Positions 20,008-30,809 are shown, counted from the stretch's first letter. The stretch is DNA of 64,000 bases from Candidatus Nitrotoga sp. AM1P (GCF_013168275.1 NZ_AP019547.1:2852001-2916000), one strand, 5' to 3'. Notes: generated by a model from the sequence alone, not told the origin. Numbers and translations are program-made.

Positions 20008-20622
20008 CTAATACGCTGGACTTACCGTCGGTTTCAGCCCTTGCGCCTCCAGCTTTTTATATACATTGTCTGCAGCTTCACGCGTGGCATAAGGGCCGGC
20101 ACGTACGCGAATTTTGTTACCTATCTTCTCGGTATAAACCTTAATATTTTGTTCACTCAATTTTTTCTGCCATTGGTGCGCGGTATCGGCATTGGCAAAT
20201 GCGCCAACCTGTACCACAAAGCCAGCGTGTGGCGTGATCTGCCTGTTCTCTATGTGAATATCCCCAACAGACTTAACTTCAGACTTGAGTGGAGCAAGCT
20301 TACTTTCAATCGCTTGTGATGCCGCGATGACCTGTTCTTTAATGACAGGCGGACTGGGCACAGCTGAAACAGGAGCAGCAACCGGTGAAGAAGCCGCAAG
20401 AACAGAGACAGACGGCATGTCCATCTTGGGCATGAACTCACCCACCTTATCTTTGTCCGGAATACGCAGCTCAATATCCTGGCCCCCTAGCTTGGGTTCG
20501 CTATCCAACACCATGGGCAGCAGCACCACAATTACGATGACAAGGGCTACTGCGCCAATCAACCGCCGTCTTGCTCGACGCTTCAGACTGACTTCATCAT
20601 CCATGAGTTGCTTTGCCATCAT
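20008..20622 (-). CDS. SPOR-domain inner-membrane protein (DedD-like)
   Basis: One N-terminal transmembrane helix (LIGAVALVIVIVVLLPMVL) follows a short basic cytoplasmic tail. A low-complexity Ala/Pro/Ser linker leads to a C-terminal SPOR domain (FVVQVGAFANADTAHQWQKKL). SPOR domains bind denuded peptidoglycan at the division septum. It overlaps the end of folC by four bases, and cvpA follows after two bases. E. coli DedD occupies the same operon position. Confidence 0.9.
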   Translation of the reverse strand: MMAKQLMDDEVSLKRRARRRLIGAVALVIVIVVLLPMVLDSEPKLGGQDIELRIPDKDKVGEFMPKMDMPSVSVLAASSPVAAPVSAVPSPPVIKEQVIAASQAIESKLAPLKSEVKSVGDIHIENRQITPHAGFVVQVGAFANADTAHQWQKKLSEQNIKVYTEKIGNKIRVRAGPYATREAADNVYKKLEAQGLKPTVSPAY

Positions 20623-21968
20623 GTGTCTCCGCGCAAATCAACGCGTAGCGCAGACTGCGCACGCATCACCTCTGCTACTGTATAGAATGAACCAAACGCT
20701 ATAATTCTATCATTTTCAACGGCCTCATTACAGGCATGCTGTAGCGCATCTGTTACTGTGACAAACGTCAACACCGCACTTTCCACTCCCTCGGCATATA
20801 ACACTCTGGACAATTCCGTGGCCGTTGCACCGCGCGGCGCGGCTATGCCAGCCACTAGCCAGACATCCACTTGCCCCTTGAGCGCACGCGCCACACTGGC
20901 CATATCCTTGTCCTTAAGCATGGCGAACACGGCGAAAGTCTTACGGCAAGGCGGCAAGTCGGCCAAATTTTGCGCCAACGAGCGTGCCGCTTGGGGATTG
21001 TGCGCCACATCTAAAATCAGCATCGGTCTGCCGGGCACAACCTGAAAACGACCTGGTAGCACTACCTCGACCAAGCCGCGTCGCACCGCTGCCATGCTCA
21101 CCGGTAATTTATTCTTTAGCGTATCCAGCACCGCCAGTGCGGCGCTGGCATTGTGCAATTGAAATGCTCCACGCAAAGCAGGATAGGGCAAGGCGCTGCG
21201 AGTACCACTCACGCCATGATAATTCCACTGTTGCGCGCCTGCCGTGAAACTGAATTGCTCGTCCAGACACCACAGCTGCGCGCCGACATGCTGCGCCTGT
21301 GTGCGAATCGTAATAGGCACATTCCTATCTCCAAACACCGCCACTTTCCTAGCACGAAAAATTCCCGCCTTCTCAAATGCAATTTGTTCACGTGTATCAC
21401 CGAGATACTCCATATGGTCCAAGTCTATGCTGGTAACTACCGCACAATCATGATCGAACACATTAACCGCATCCAGCCGTCCACCCAGGCCAACTTCCAG
21501 TATCGCCACCTCTACCGCTTGATCAATAAAACATTGCATCGCAGCCAGCGTGCCGAACTCGAAATAGGTTAATGAAATTTCTGATAATTCATCATTGCCC
21601 TGCAAGCTGGCATCCATGTTTTGCAAGGGTAGAGCAGCACGCGCCTGCTCTACTCGCTCGAATGCTGCACACAGCATCGCATCACTGGCCTGCCGCTGGC
21701 CGATGCGGACGCGTTCGTTGTAATCCAGCAAATGAGGCGAGGTGTAGCAGCCAACGCGATAACCCGCCGCGTGCAGTATGCTCTCGAGCATTGCACACAC
21801 TGAACCTTTACCGTTAGTTCCCCCTACAACAATGACAGGAAAAGTTGGCTTGAGTCCCAGCCGCTGTTTAACTTTTGCAACGCGCTCAAGACCCAGATCA
21901 ATGGCTTTAGGATGCTTGGTCTCAAGATAGGCGAGCCAGTCGCTCAATGCGCTATGCTCATCTAACAT
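20619..21968 (-). CDS. folC: Bifunctional dihydrofolate synthase/folylpolyglutamate synthase
   Basis: FolC adds glutamate to dihydropteroate and to tetrahydrofolate. The ATP loop GGTNGKGSVCAMLESIL, the segment TYFEFGTLAAM, DHDCAVVTSIDLDHMEYLGDT and the C-domain DVAHNPQAARSLAQNL are the family landmarks. Length (449) is typical. It is the first gene of the folC-to-purF operon here; accD, which often precedes it in related genomes, is absent. Confidence 0.95.
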   Translation of the reverse strand: MLDEHSALSDWLAYLETKHPKAIDLGLERVAKVKQRLGLKPTFPVIVVGGTNGKGSVCAMLESILHAAGYRVGCYTSPHLLDYNERVRIGQRQASDAMLCAAFERVEQARAALPLQNMDASLQGNDELSEISLTYFEFGTLAAMQCFIDQAVEVAILEVGLGGRLDAVNVFDHDCAVVTSIDLDHMEYLGDTREQIAFEKAGIFRARKVAVFGDRNVPITIRTQAQHVGAQLWCLDEQFSFTAGAQQWNYHGVSGTRSALPYPALRGAFQLHNASAALAVLDTLKNKLPVSMAAVRRGLVEVVLPGRFQVVPGRPMLILDVAHNPQAARSLAQNLADLPPCRKTFAVFAMLKDKDMASVARALKGQVDVWLVAGIAAPRGATATELSRVLYAEGVESAVLTFVTVTDALQHACNEAVENDRIIAFGSFYTVAEVMRAQSALRVDLRGDT

Positions 21969-22165
21969 AGCGACCTAACTTTTGGTTTTTTTGCGGATTT
22001 GTATGGGAAATTTCTCATGCCGATATTACGTGTGAACAATTTTAGCCGCAGATATTCGTTATCAAACAATACGGAATTTCTACTCTATTGGACAAGCTTA
22101 AATTCCGACTAAATTTCATGGTGTTGCTTTGACAAGCCAAAAGCTGTACAGACAGCATTCATTCA

Positions 22166-23635
22166 TCAGGATGAACAACTTACCACGACATGACGCGCCC
22201 AATCCGGTGCTGGCGCAGCATAATCTTCCATTTCTGGCTGCTCATCGAAGGGTCGGCTAAGCAATGCCAGCAAGCGATCTACTTCCGAAAAATCACGTTC
22301 CCGCTCCGCCAGGGCAATCGCACTTTGTGCCATGGAATTACGCAGAATATATTTAGGGTTGACCTTGTCCATGCGTATCTTTCGCTCCTTGTCCGTTCCC
22401 GGCTCACTTTGCAAGCGTGTACGATAAACGTCAGCCCATACGTCGAATGCCGCTCGATCGATGAATTGATCACGTAACTCGCTGTTTTTCTCATCCGGCG
22501 CGAATTTGAACAGACCTAAACTGCGAAACAGATTGGTGTAATCCAGCTGGCTTGCGCGCATCATTTCCAGCAGTGGGGTAACGAGAGAAGCATCTTCTTT
22601 ACTGACGTTGGTTAGTCCCAGCTTCTTGCCCATCAATTCAGTATAGTATTTGAAGTATGTCGGTTCGTAATTTTCCAGGGCCGCTTGTGCTTCCTCCACC
22701 GCGATAATAGGCGTCAAAGCCTGCGCCAGACAAGCCAGATTCCACAGGCCGATTTGCGGCTGCTGATCAAAGGCGTAGCGTCCTCCATGGTCGGAGTGAT
22801 TACAAATAAAACCCGGGTCGTAGGTTTCCATAAAGCCGAATGGGCCATAATCGAAAGTCAGTCCTAGGATCGACATGTTGTCCGTATTCATCACGCCATG
22901 TGCAAAACCGACAGCCTGCCATTTAGCCAACAGACTTGCGGTGCGCGTAATTACTTCATTCAAAAAACGCAAGTACTTGTCCGGCGCATCGCTGATATCC
23001 GGGAAATGCTTGGCAATAACATAATCAGCGAGCACGGCGATCGGCTCGTGCTGACCCCTATAGGCAAAAACCTCAAACGAACCGAAACGCACATGCGACG
23101 GTGATAAACGAGTAACCACAGCGGCGCTTTCGATAGTCTCACGGTACACCTCTGCATCGCTGCCCACAATGCACAAAGCACGAGAAGTAGGAATACCCAA
23201 GCCATGCATTGCTTCTGAACACAAATACTCACGAATGCTGGATCGCAGCACGGCACGCCCATCACCTTCGCGCGAAAACGGTGTGATACCGGCCCCTTTC
23301 AATTGAATATCCCAATACTCTCCATCGCTGTTTTTTATTTCACCAAGCAAAATTGCGCGTCCATCTCCCAGTTGCGGCACAAAGTAACCAAACTGGTGCC
23401 CGGCATAGAGCATCGATAACGGCTCGCTGCCGGGCAACAAACGATTGCCGATAAAATACTCGACGAAATCCGCGCGCTCAACTTCGGTTACATCCAGATT
23501 AATTAATTCGGCAGCACTCGCATTAAAACTAACCAAATAGGAATTGGGCAACGGCGTAGGATTCAGGCGACTATGAAAAATATCTGGCAGCCGAGAAAAA
23601 GTATTATCAAAATTCAATTGGTCAAGTTTTTTCAT
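22166..23635 (-). CDS. selO: Protein adenylyltransferase SelO (YdiU/UPF0061)
   Basis: SelO is a pseudokinase-fold enzyme that moves AMP from ATP to protein hydroxyl groups and is linked to redox stress. Landmarks are YAGHQFGYFVPQLGDGRAILLGE, DIQLKGAGITPFSREGDGRAVLRSS and HGVMNTDNMSILGLTFDYGPFGFM. The protein ends SCSS. That Cys occupies the place of selenocysteine in eukaryotic SelO and is the redox-active residue known from E. coli. I start at MKKLDQLNFDNTF; an upstream Met would add 16 residues. Confidence 0.93.
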   Translation of the reverse strand: MKKLDQLNFDNTFSRLPDIFHSRLNPTPLPNSYLVSFNASAAELINLDVTEVERADFVEYFIGNRLLPGSEPLSMLYAGHQFGYFVPQLGDGRAILLGEIKNSDGEYWDIQLKGAGITPFSREGDGRAVLRSSIREYLCSEAMHGLGIPTSRALCIVGSDAEVYRETIESAAVVTRLSPSHVRFGSFEVFAYRGQHEPIAVLADYVIAKHFPDISDAPDKYLRFLNEVITRTASLLAKWQAVGFAHGVMNTDNMSILGLTFDYGPFGFMETYDPGFICNHSDHGGRYAFDQQPQIGLWNLACLAQALTPIIAVEEAQAALENYEPTYFKYYTELMGKKLGLTNVSKEDASLVTPLLEMMRASQLDYTNLFRSLGLFKFAPDEKNSELRDQFIDRAAFDVWADVYRTRLQSEPGTDKERKIRMDKVNPKYILRNSMAQSAIALAERERDFSEVDRLLALLSRPFDEQPEMEDYAAPAPDWARHVVVSCSS

Positions 23636-23734
23636 CACAATCTTTTTTATCTTAGTCAATAAGTCCGACTTGCCGAAATCCATACCAGGTTATAAAAAAA
23701 TTGAGCACCGTGGCATATGCGCCACTCTTGAAAA

Positions 23735-24283
23735 TCATCGCCGCCGTGATGAACGCTTACGCCACTCCCATACCACAAGCGCACGCCACAACATGCGCAC
23801 ACTAAAATAACCCACAATAGCAAAACTTAACGCCAACAGCGGCAAGCCGGCAGCGAGAGGTCTGCCCAATGACACAATCCAATCCAGCATGACGGCAGGC
23901 CAGTTAACCCAAGTCATTTCCGGTAGGGAAAAACTCACGGGCGACTGGCCGTTATGATGCCCGGTAACAAATACACCAAGCTGATATGCCAGCGCATACA
24001 AAGGCACGATGGTAAATGGATTGGTGTACAGCGTAGTGACCACAGCCACCGGCAAATTAACGCGGAACAGCACTGCCAGCAAAGTTGCGCCAATCATTTG
24101 AAGCGGACCAGGAATCAGCCCGGTAAACAGCCCGACGGCTACGCCGCCCGACACTGAATGGCGGTTAAGATGCCATAGGTTGGGATGATGTAGCCAGCCA
24201 CCAAACCAACGCGCCCAACGGCTTTGTTTGAATGTTTCATGGCTGGGCAGGAGTTTTCTAAAATATTTTTTCGGCACGAGCAT
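23735..24283 (-). CDS. DUF2062 membrane protein
   Basis: This 182-residue protein has two to three hydrophobic segments and the DUF2062 hallmark HSVSGGVAVGLFTGLIPGPLQM ... NPFTIVPLYALAYQLG. Family members are inner-membrane proteins of unknown function. It is transcribed away from the P-type ATPase and towards selO. Confidence 0.85.
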   Translation of the reverse strand: MLVPKKYFRKLLPSHETFKQSRWARWFGGWLHHPNLWHLNRHSVSGGVAVGLFTGLIPGPLQMIGATLLAVLFRVNLPVAVVTTLYTNPFTIVPLYALAYQLGVFVTGHHNGQSPVSFSLPEMTWVNWPAVMLDWIVSLGRPLAAGLPLLALSFAIVGYFSVRMLWRALVVWEWRKRSSRRR

Positions 24284-24380
24284 TCGTTGAATAAGGCAAA
24301 ATCGTTACTGAGCAAAATCAGTAATAGTAGATTACCTGATTATATTTGATATACCAGCCCTCTTTGGGAAGTTTGCACAG

Positions 24381-26924
24381 ATGAGCCAGAAAATACCCGA
24401 TCCAACTGATATGAGTGGCCTGTCGTATGCCGAAGCACATCGGCGACTGCAAGCTGAAGGTAAGAATGAATTGCCCGCAGCCAGGAGTCGCAACATCCCG
24501 GCGATTGCACTAGAAGCGGTACGCGAGCCAATGTTCTTGCTGTTATTGGTGGCTGGAGTGATTTATCTGCTGTTGGGCGATGTCAGCGATGCACTGATGT
24601 TGCTGGGCTTTGTGTGCATGGTGATAGGGATCACCATTTATCAGAAGCTCAGGACGGAACGTGTGTTGGAGGCATTACGCGACATCAGCAGCCCGCGCGC
24701 GCTAGTGGTGCGTGAAGGTGTTGCGCAACGCATCGCCGGGCATGAAGTGGTGTGTGGCGATATTCTGATTCTGGCCGAAGGTGACCGGGTCTCGGCGGAC
24801 GCGGCACTGATTTCCTGCAATGATTTTGCGACGGATGAATCAATGCTCACAGGCGAATCGGTGCCGGTTCGCAAGATCGGTCAACCTGATGCCTTCAAGC
24901 TGCATCCGCCCGGCGGCGATAATTTGCCGTTTGTATATTCCGGCACGCTGGTGGTGCAAGGACGCGGCACCGCGCGTGTGCTGGCGACCGGACCACACAC
25001 CGAACTTGGCAAGATCGGCAAGGCATTACAGGTCTTGGATGACGAAACCACGCCGTTACAAAAAGAGATCAACAGACTGGTGCGCAACCTCGCCATTGTC
25101 GGCGTCCTGTTAAGCTTGCTATTGATAATAGCCTACGGCCTTAGCCGTGGTGATTGGCTTAACGGCTTTCTGGCTGGCATAACGCTGGCGATGTCAATCT
25201 TGCCGGAGGAATATCCATTTGTGTTGATCGTGTTCATGGCGATGGGGGCATGGCGCATTTCACGCCATCAGGTATTGACCCGCCGCATGCCCACGGTGGA
25301 AACGCTAGGCTCGGCCACTGTGCTGTGTGTGGACAAAACCGGCACACTCACGCTCAATCAAATGACAGTACAGCAATTAATCGCTGGCGATGCATCGTTC
25401 GTAGTGACTGCATCGCGCACTCCACTACCCGAGACATTTCATGAGTTGGTCGAGTTCAGTATTTTGGCGAGTAAAACCGATCCCTTTGACCCAATGGAAA
25501 AAGCCTTTCACAGGCTCGGCGAATATTATCTGACTGACACAGAACACCTACACCGTGATTGGGCGCTGGTGCATGAATATTCATTGTCGCCGGAGCTGCT
25601 CGCACTCTCGCACGTATGGCGGGCAAGCGACCGCAATGAATATGTAGTGGCAACCAAAGGCGCGCCGGAAGCAGTAGCCGATTTGTGTCATCTGGATGAG
25701 CATCAATTATCTAAACTCTCTACTCAAGTAAATATACTCGCTGCACAAGGTATGCGCGTATTGGGAGTAGCCAAGGCCAGCTATCGCGGTCGTGAATGGC
25801 CAGATGTCCAGCATGATTTCGAGTTCGAATTTATCGGCCTGATCGGGTTGGCTGATCCAGTCCGCCCTACCGTTGCAGCGGCGGTCAAAGACTGCACTGC
25901 GGCAGGCATTCGTGTAGTAATGATTACCGGCGATTATCCCGCTACCGCCGCCGCAATTGCCCAACAAATCTGCCTGCCCGGTGGATGCGACAACATTATT
26001 AGTGGTACGGAACTTAATAAAATGGATGATGCAACATTGCGCGAACGCATCCGTCACAACAATATTTTCGCGCGCATGGTACCAGAGCAAAAACTGCGAC
26101 TGGTAAACGCGCTCAAGGCAAACGGCGATATAGTGGCAATGACCGGTGACGGAGTAAACGACGCTCCCGCGTTAAAAGCGGCGCACATCGGCATCGCCAT
26201 GGGTGGGCGTGGCACCGATGTGGCACGCGAAGCAGCCGCACTGGTATTGCTGGATGATGATTTTGCTTCAATCGTGCGCGCCGTGCGTATCGGGCGCAGT
26301 ATTTTCGATAACCTGCGCAAAGCGATGGCGTATATTTTTGCGGTACACATACCCATCGCCGGCTTGTCGTTGATTCCATTGTTACTGGGCTGGCCAACGG
26401 TATTCGTTCCGGTTCATATCGTGTTTATGGAAATGATCATCAACCCGGCCTGCTCCATCGCCTTCGAAGCGGAACCGGCAGAGCACAATGTCATGCGGCG
26501 CCCGCCACGCAGCCCACGGGAGCATCTGTTCGGGAGACAGGTCATCCTGCTTAGCCTGTTGCAGGGTACGGTGCTGTTGCTGACCACACTCATAGTACTG
26601 GGCTATGCGCTGCATCATGGCGCAGCGGAAGAAGAAGCCCGCGCACTGACTTTTTCCACACTCGTCATCGGTAATATTGGGCTAATTTTGGTCAACCGTT
26701 CCTGGCAATTTAACATTTTCAGTTCGCTCAACAACAGCAATTCTGCCCTGTGGTGGGTGGTGGGCGGTGCACTTTCCTTCCTTCTGCTGACCCTGCATTT
26801 ACCCTTTTTACGCGGTATATTTCACTTCGCCCCTCTCACCCCCTCTCAACTCGCGCTGAGTTTTGCTGCCGGTCTGTGCAGCGTGCTCTGGTTCGAATTG
26901 TTCAAGCTCATTCGGCGGCACTAG
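24381..26924 (+). CDS. Cation-transporting P-type ATPase (P2-like)
   Basis: This 847-residue pump has the phosphorylation motif DKTGTLT (Asp318), the actuator motif TGESVPV, nucleotide-binding KGAPEAV, the hinge MTGDGVNDAPALKAAHIGIAMG and C-terminal membrane helices. The N-terminal cation ATPase domain (LSYAEAHRRLQAEGKNELP) matches P2-type pumps. The membrane site that reads PEGLP in Ca2+ pumps is PEEYP here (residues 275-279), so the ion cannot be assumed to be calcium. It is followed closely by comEC. Confidence 0.88.
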   Translation: MSQKIPDPTDMSGLSYAEAHRRLQAEGKNELPAARSRNIPAIALEAVREPMFLLLLVAGVIYLLLGDVSDALMLLGFVCMVIGITIYQKLRTERVLEALRDISSPRALVVREGVAQRIAGHEVVCGDILILAEGDRVSADAALISCNDFATDESMLTGESVPVRKIGQPDAFKLHPPGGDNLPFVYSGTLVVQGRGTARVLATGPHTELGKIGKALQVLDDETTPLQKEINRLVRNLAIVGVLLSLLLIIAYGLSRGDWLNGFLAGITLAMSILPEEYPFVLIVFMAMGAWRISRHQVLTRRMPTVETLGSATVLCVDKTGTLTLNQMTVQQLIAGDASFVVTASRTPLPETFHELVEFSILASKTDPFDPMEKAFHRLGEYYLTDTEHLHRDWALVHEYSLSPELLALSHVWRASDRNEYVVATKGAPEAVADLCHLDEHQLSKLSTQVNILAAQGMRVLGVAKASYRGREWPDVQHDFEFEFIGLIGLADPVRPTVAAAVKDCTAAGIRVVMITGDYPATAAAIAQQICLPGGCDNIISGTELNKMDDATLRERIRHNNIFARMVPEQKLRLVNALKANGDIVAMTGDGVNDAPALKAAHIGIAMGGRGTDVAREAAALVLLDDDFASIVRAVRIGRSIFDNLRKAMAYIFAVHIPIAGLSLIPLLLGWPTVFVPVHIVFMEMIINPACSIAFEAEPAEHNVMRRPPRSPREHLFGRQVILLSLLQGTVLLLTTLIVLGYALHHGAAEEEARALTFSTLVIGNIGLILVNRSWQFNIFSSLNNSNSALWWVVGGALSFLLLTLHLPFLRGIFHFAPLTPSQLALSFAAGLCSVLWFELFKLIRRH

Positions 26925-26931
26925 GCAAGCC

Positions 26932-29373
26932 ATGCGCTATGCCGTTTTATTTTTTGCACTTGGCGTATGGCTGTTGCAACAACAGGCAGTACTTCCCAAT
27001 TTCGCTTGGAGTGGACTGACTTTATTGCTCGCTGGTATTTTGCTACTACCACGTAGGACTCTTTTGCAGCGCAAAGCATACCCCGCTCTTCTTGCAACAT
27101 TTGCCTGTACCTTTGGTTTTTTCTACGCAGCATTTTTTGCCCAACAACGTTTATCCGATGCCCTACCTGCCGAATGGCAGGGCAAAGATATTCAAATCAT
27201 AGGCGTGGTAGCAAAGCTTCCCACACAGCATGAACACGGACTTCGTTTTGTATTTGATGTGGAACAGGTACTCACCCCCAATGCCATTGTTCCGCCACGC
27301 ATCCTGCTTGCCAGTTACGATGGTATACGGGAAGAGCCTCTTGACATCCACGCCGGTGAACGCTGGCGGCTCACAGTACGCTTGAAGCAGCCGCACGGCA
27401 GCAGTAATCCTCACGATTTTGATTTTGAAGCATGGATGCTGGAAAACAAGCTGCGCGCCAATGGTTATATTCATCGAAAGCAAGATAACGTGCGACTGGA
27501 TGCGTTAGTGCAATCGCCGGATTACTATATCCAGAGCCTACGCGAAAAAGTACGTGATCATATTCAGAAAACGTTAAACCCATTCCCCAATCAGCTTCAT
27601 CCATTACGAATTCCACACACCACAAGCGGGAAAGAAGTTCTCGATAGCGATGAAATGAGTGTCATCGAAAAAAATAATTACGTCGGCGTTTTAACCGCGC
27701 TTGCCATCGGCGACCAGGCCGGCATTCCAGCCACGCAGTGGCAGGTTTTCACGCGCACTGGGGTTAATCATTTAATGAGTATTTCAGGTCTGCACATCAC
27801 CATGCTGTCCGGTCTGGCGTTTGCTGCAAGCTATTGGTTATGGCGGCGCAGTGCGCGCCTCACGCGCGCGTTACCGGCACGCAAAGCTGCTGCACTCATC
27901 GGCCTGCTGGTGGCACTCGGCTATGCGCTACTGGCGGGTTATGGTGTGCCGGCGCAACGCACGGTATATATGCTGGCGACGATTGCCTCCGTGTTATGGC
28001 TCTCACGCACTGTCGCACCGTCGCAAATTCTTGCCGCCGCCTTGCTCGTGGTATTGCTGCTCGACCCATGGGCAGTGCTGTCGCCGGGATTCTGGCTCTC
28101 TTTCGGTGCGGTGGCATTAATTTTTTATGTAACGGCGCACCGTTTGCGCCCCCCGCACTGGTTAGTAACCTATGGTCGCGTACAGTGGGCTATGAGCATT
28201 GGGCTGATTCCGCCGCTGTTGGCAATGTTCCAGCAAGTTTCACTGGTGTCGCCCATCGCTAATGCTTTTGCCATTCCATTGGTCAGCTTCGTGGTAGTGC
28301 CGCTCACCCTGCTGGGCGCTATGCTTCCCTTCGAGTGGCCGCTGTGGCTGGCACATCAGGCCATGGGAGTGTGCGTCAACCTGCTGGAATGGCTGAATAG
28401 TCTGCCAGAGGTGGTATGGACACAGCATGCACCACCCACATGGAGCATAGTCATCGGTATGTTTGGTGTGTTATGGATGTTATTACCGCGTGGATTTCCT
28501 GCACGCTGGCTGGGGCTGATCGCCCTGCTACCGATGTTTCTGGTACTGCCCGCAGTACCGCCAGAAGGTACGTTACACCTGGTAATTTTTGATGTCGGAC
28601 AAGGCTTGGCGGTAGCCGCACAGACACACAACCATGCACTACTGTATGACACCGGTCCCAATTTTAATAGCGAGGCCAACAGTGGCAACCGTATTCTCAT
28701 CCCGGCGCTGCGCGGCATGGGCATCTCTCATCTCGACGGCCTGATTCTTACCCATGATGACAACGATCATACCGGCGGCGCATTATCTATTTTGCAAGGG
28801 TTGCCAGTAGGTTGGCTCTCATCCTCTCTCGCAGCAAACCATCCCCTGTTGCAACACGCTTCAAACACCCAACGCTGCATAGATGGGCAAACCTGGGAAT
28901 GGGACGGAGTGCACTTTGAAGTGCTATACCCGACAGCGGAAAGTTATGCGGAAGAAAAAATCCGCGACAATAACCGCAGCTGTGTATTGAAAATCAGCAC
29001 GGGCAAAAACAGCGTGTTGCTTGCCGCTGACATTGAAAAAGATTCCGAATGGCGGTTATTGAAACAACATGAGGAAGAGCTCCCCGCCACGATTTTAGTG
29101 GTGCCACACCATGGCAGCAAGACCTCGTCGGTGAATGCTTTTATAGCGGCCGTACATCCACGCTATGCTGTATTCACTGTGGGTTACCGCAATCGCTTTG
29201 GCCATCCCAAGGAAGAAATCGTCGAGCGTTACCGCGCGATTGGCAGCGAACTATTGCGCTCAGACAAGGACGGCGCAATTATGGTGAAAATGGATACGCA
29301 GAATGTTAGTGTGGAGCGATATCGCAAAAGCCACGCACGTTATTGGCAACAAGCAGTTGATGATGCACTTTAA
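26932..29373 (+). CDS. comEC: DNA internalization competence protein ComEC/Rec2
   Basis: ComEC forms the inner-membrane channel for single-stranded DNA during natural transformation. The protein (813 residues from MRYAVLFFALG) has N-terminal helices and a DUF4131-like domain. The Competence domain follows (GDQAGIPATQWQVFTRTGVNHLMSISGLHI), and the C-terminus carries a metallo-beta-lactamase domain with THDDNDHTGG and VPHHGSKTS. An upstream start at 26863 would overlap the ATPase gene. Other competence genes are outside the window. Confidence 0.93.
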   Translation: MRYAVLFFALGVWLLQQQAVLPNFAWSGLTLLLAGILLLPRRTLLQRKAYPALLATFACTFGFFYAAFFAQQRLSDALPAEWQGKDIQIIGVVAKLPTQHEHGLRFVFDVEQVLTPNAIVPPRILLASYDGIREEPLDIHAGERWRLTVRLKQPHGSSNPHDFDFEAWMLENKLRANGYIHRKQDNVRLDALVQSPDYYIQSLREKVRDHIQKTLNPFPNQLHPLRIPHTTSGKEVLDSDEMSVIEKNNYVGVLTALAIGDQAGIPATQWQVFTRTGVNHLMSISGLHITMLSGLAFAASYWLWRRSARLTRALPARKAAALIGLLVALGYALLAGYGVPAQRTVYMLATIASVLWLSRTVAPSQILAAALLVVLLLDPWAVLSPGFWLSFGAVALIFYVTAHRLRPPHWLVTYGRVQWAMSIGLIPPLLAMFQQVSLVSPIANAFAIPLVSFVVVPLTLLGAMLPFEWPLWLAHQAMGVCVNLLEWLNSLPEVVWTQHAPPTWSIVIGMFGVLWMLLPRGFPARWLGLIALLPMFLVLPAVPPEGTLHLVIFDVGQGLAVAAQTHNHALLYDTGPNFNSEANSGNRILIPALRGMGISHLDGLILTHDDNDHTGGALSILQGLPVGWLSSSLAANHPLLQHASNTQRCIDGQTWEWDGVHFEVLYPTAESYAEEKIRDNNRSCVLKISTGKNSVLLAADIEKDSEWRLLKQHEEELPATILVVPHHGSKTSSVNAFIAAVHPRYAVFTVGYRNRFGHPKEEIVERYRAIGSELLRSDKDGAIMVKMDTQNVSVERYRKSHARYWQQAVDDAL

Positions 29374-29466
29374 ATGAAAAAGATTTGGCATCGAGCGCTT
29401 GGTAAAAGAATGGTGTTGTTTACAAAAAAATATCAATGGGATTAGACTTAATAGATGAATCGAGTC

Positions 29467-30644
29467 CGACCCTGAGGTCTCCCCACAAAACCCCGTTGCA
29501 TTTCAATAAACTAGGGCGTACTGTCCGCACCAAAACAGCACATGCATGGCAGGTTTATTGTCTCTTTCGTAGTGACCAAACTGCGAAGGAAAACCCGCCA
29601 TGCATGCGATCACAACCTTACACCGCATTCTTTCCACAAGCTTCCCAGTAATTCACGCAAAACGCTTAGCCAGTTTACTGGCTGCTGTCGAGGCGGTGGT
29701 AACGGGTAGTCGGCTGACGTTAAGCGATATGGGGCGCGGGCTGACCGGCTCGGTCGCCGTCAAGCACAACATCAAACGCATTGACCGGCTGCTCGGCAAC
29801 AATTTGCTGCACACTGAAATATTCAAGTTGTATGAGGCACTTGTCCGGCAGTGCTTGAACGGAATATCGATGCCGCTGATCATCATCGACTGGTCAGATT
29901 TAACGCCTGATCGACAATGGCAATTGTTGCGCGCTTCGGTTGCTGTTGAAGGCCGTAGCATAACCCTGTATGAGCAGCTGTACCCCCAATCGCAGGCAAC
30001 ATCACCGCGCGTGCATCAGGCGTTTCTTACGCAACTCGCCACCATGCTGCCGACAGGTTGTGTCCCCATTCTGATTACCGATGCCGGTTTTCGTGGTGCG
30101 TGGTTCAGATTGGTCAACCGCATGGGCTGGTATTGGATCGGTCGTATTCGTAACCGCGACATGGTCAGTCCGGCAGATGTTGATACGTGGGCTGGCTGCA
30201 AAACACTCTATCCATTTGCTACAGCAAAAGCGAGGTCACTCGGTCAATTCAACTATGTACGAAATCATCCTGTGCCATGCCGTCTGGTGTTGATCAAACA
30301 CGCAAATCAAAAGCGCCACAAGAAGAGTCGCCTGGGTAAGCTGGACCATTCGAGCCGTAGCCTGAAGAATGCCCGCGCGCAACGCGAACCATGGCTGTTG
30401 GCAGTCAGCCCAAAACTTGATCACTTGAGTGCTCAAGCTGTCGTGGCCGTGTACGCCCAACGGATGCAGATTGAGGAGTCATTCCGCGATTTGAAGAGCG
30501 ATCATTTCGGCTTGGGATTCTCCGCCAGCCGATCCACGCAGAAAAACCGATTGGGTGTGTTACTGCTGGTCGCATGTCTTGCCTCGTTCGTACTGCGCTT
30601 GATTGATGAGGTGGGTAAAGCGCGACAGTTGGAGTTAAAATTCC
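29467..30644 (+). mobile_element. IS4-family element, 3' truncated copy
   Basis: The outer end (TGAGGTCTCCCCACAAAACC) and the following DNA match the complete copy at 35126-36468 almost base for base. Identity stops at 30644, just after the codons for ELKF. The last 55 or so codons and the other terminal repeat are absent. Orientation is opposite to that copy. Confidence 0.85.
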
Positions 30645-30664
30645 TTGATGATAAAAGCGGGTAA
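29600..30664 (+). pseudogene. IS4-family transposase, C-terminally truncated
   Basis: The first roughly 347 residues match the complete transposase at 35143-36336 with only a handful of substitutions. DDE-type landmarks include IIIDWSDLTPD, PILITDAGFRGAWFRLV and the YREK-like block YAQRMQIEESFRDLKSDHFGLG. The native C-terminus is replaced by LDDKSG. The catalytic core is complete, but loss of the tail and of one IS end makes the copy unlikely to transpose. Confidence 0.85.
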
Positions 30665-30809
30665 TAATGTGGCCCAGGTGCGGCGAGTAGACCAAAAAAT
30701 TCCTATTTGAAACAATAGGGTACTGCGACAGCTTTTCTATTTAAGCTTCTCGCCAAAATGATTGCAATGCTGTAGCCTGTTTTTTCTGATTTTTGAACTG
30801 CGAGACCTT

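Noticed and set aside
29436-29651. Plus-strand open frame of 71 codons at the IS4 left end
   Set aside because: It spans the IS terminal repeat and overlaps the transposase start in another frame; explained by the IS copy.
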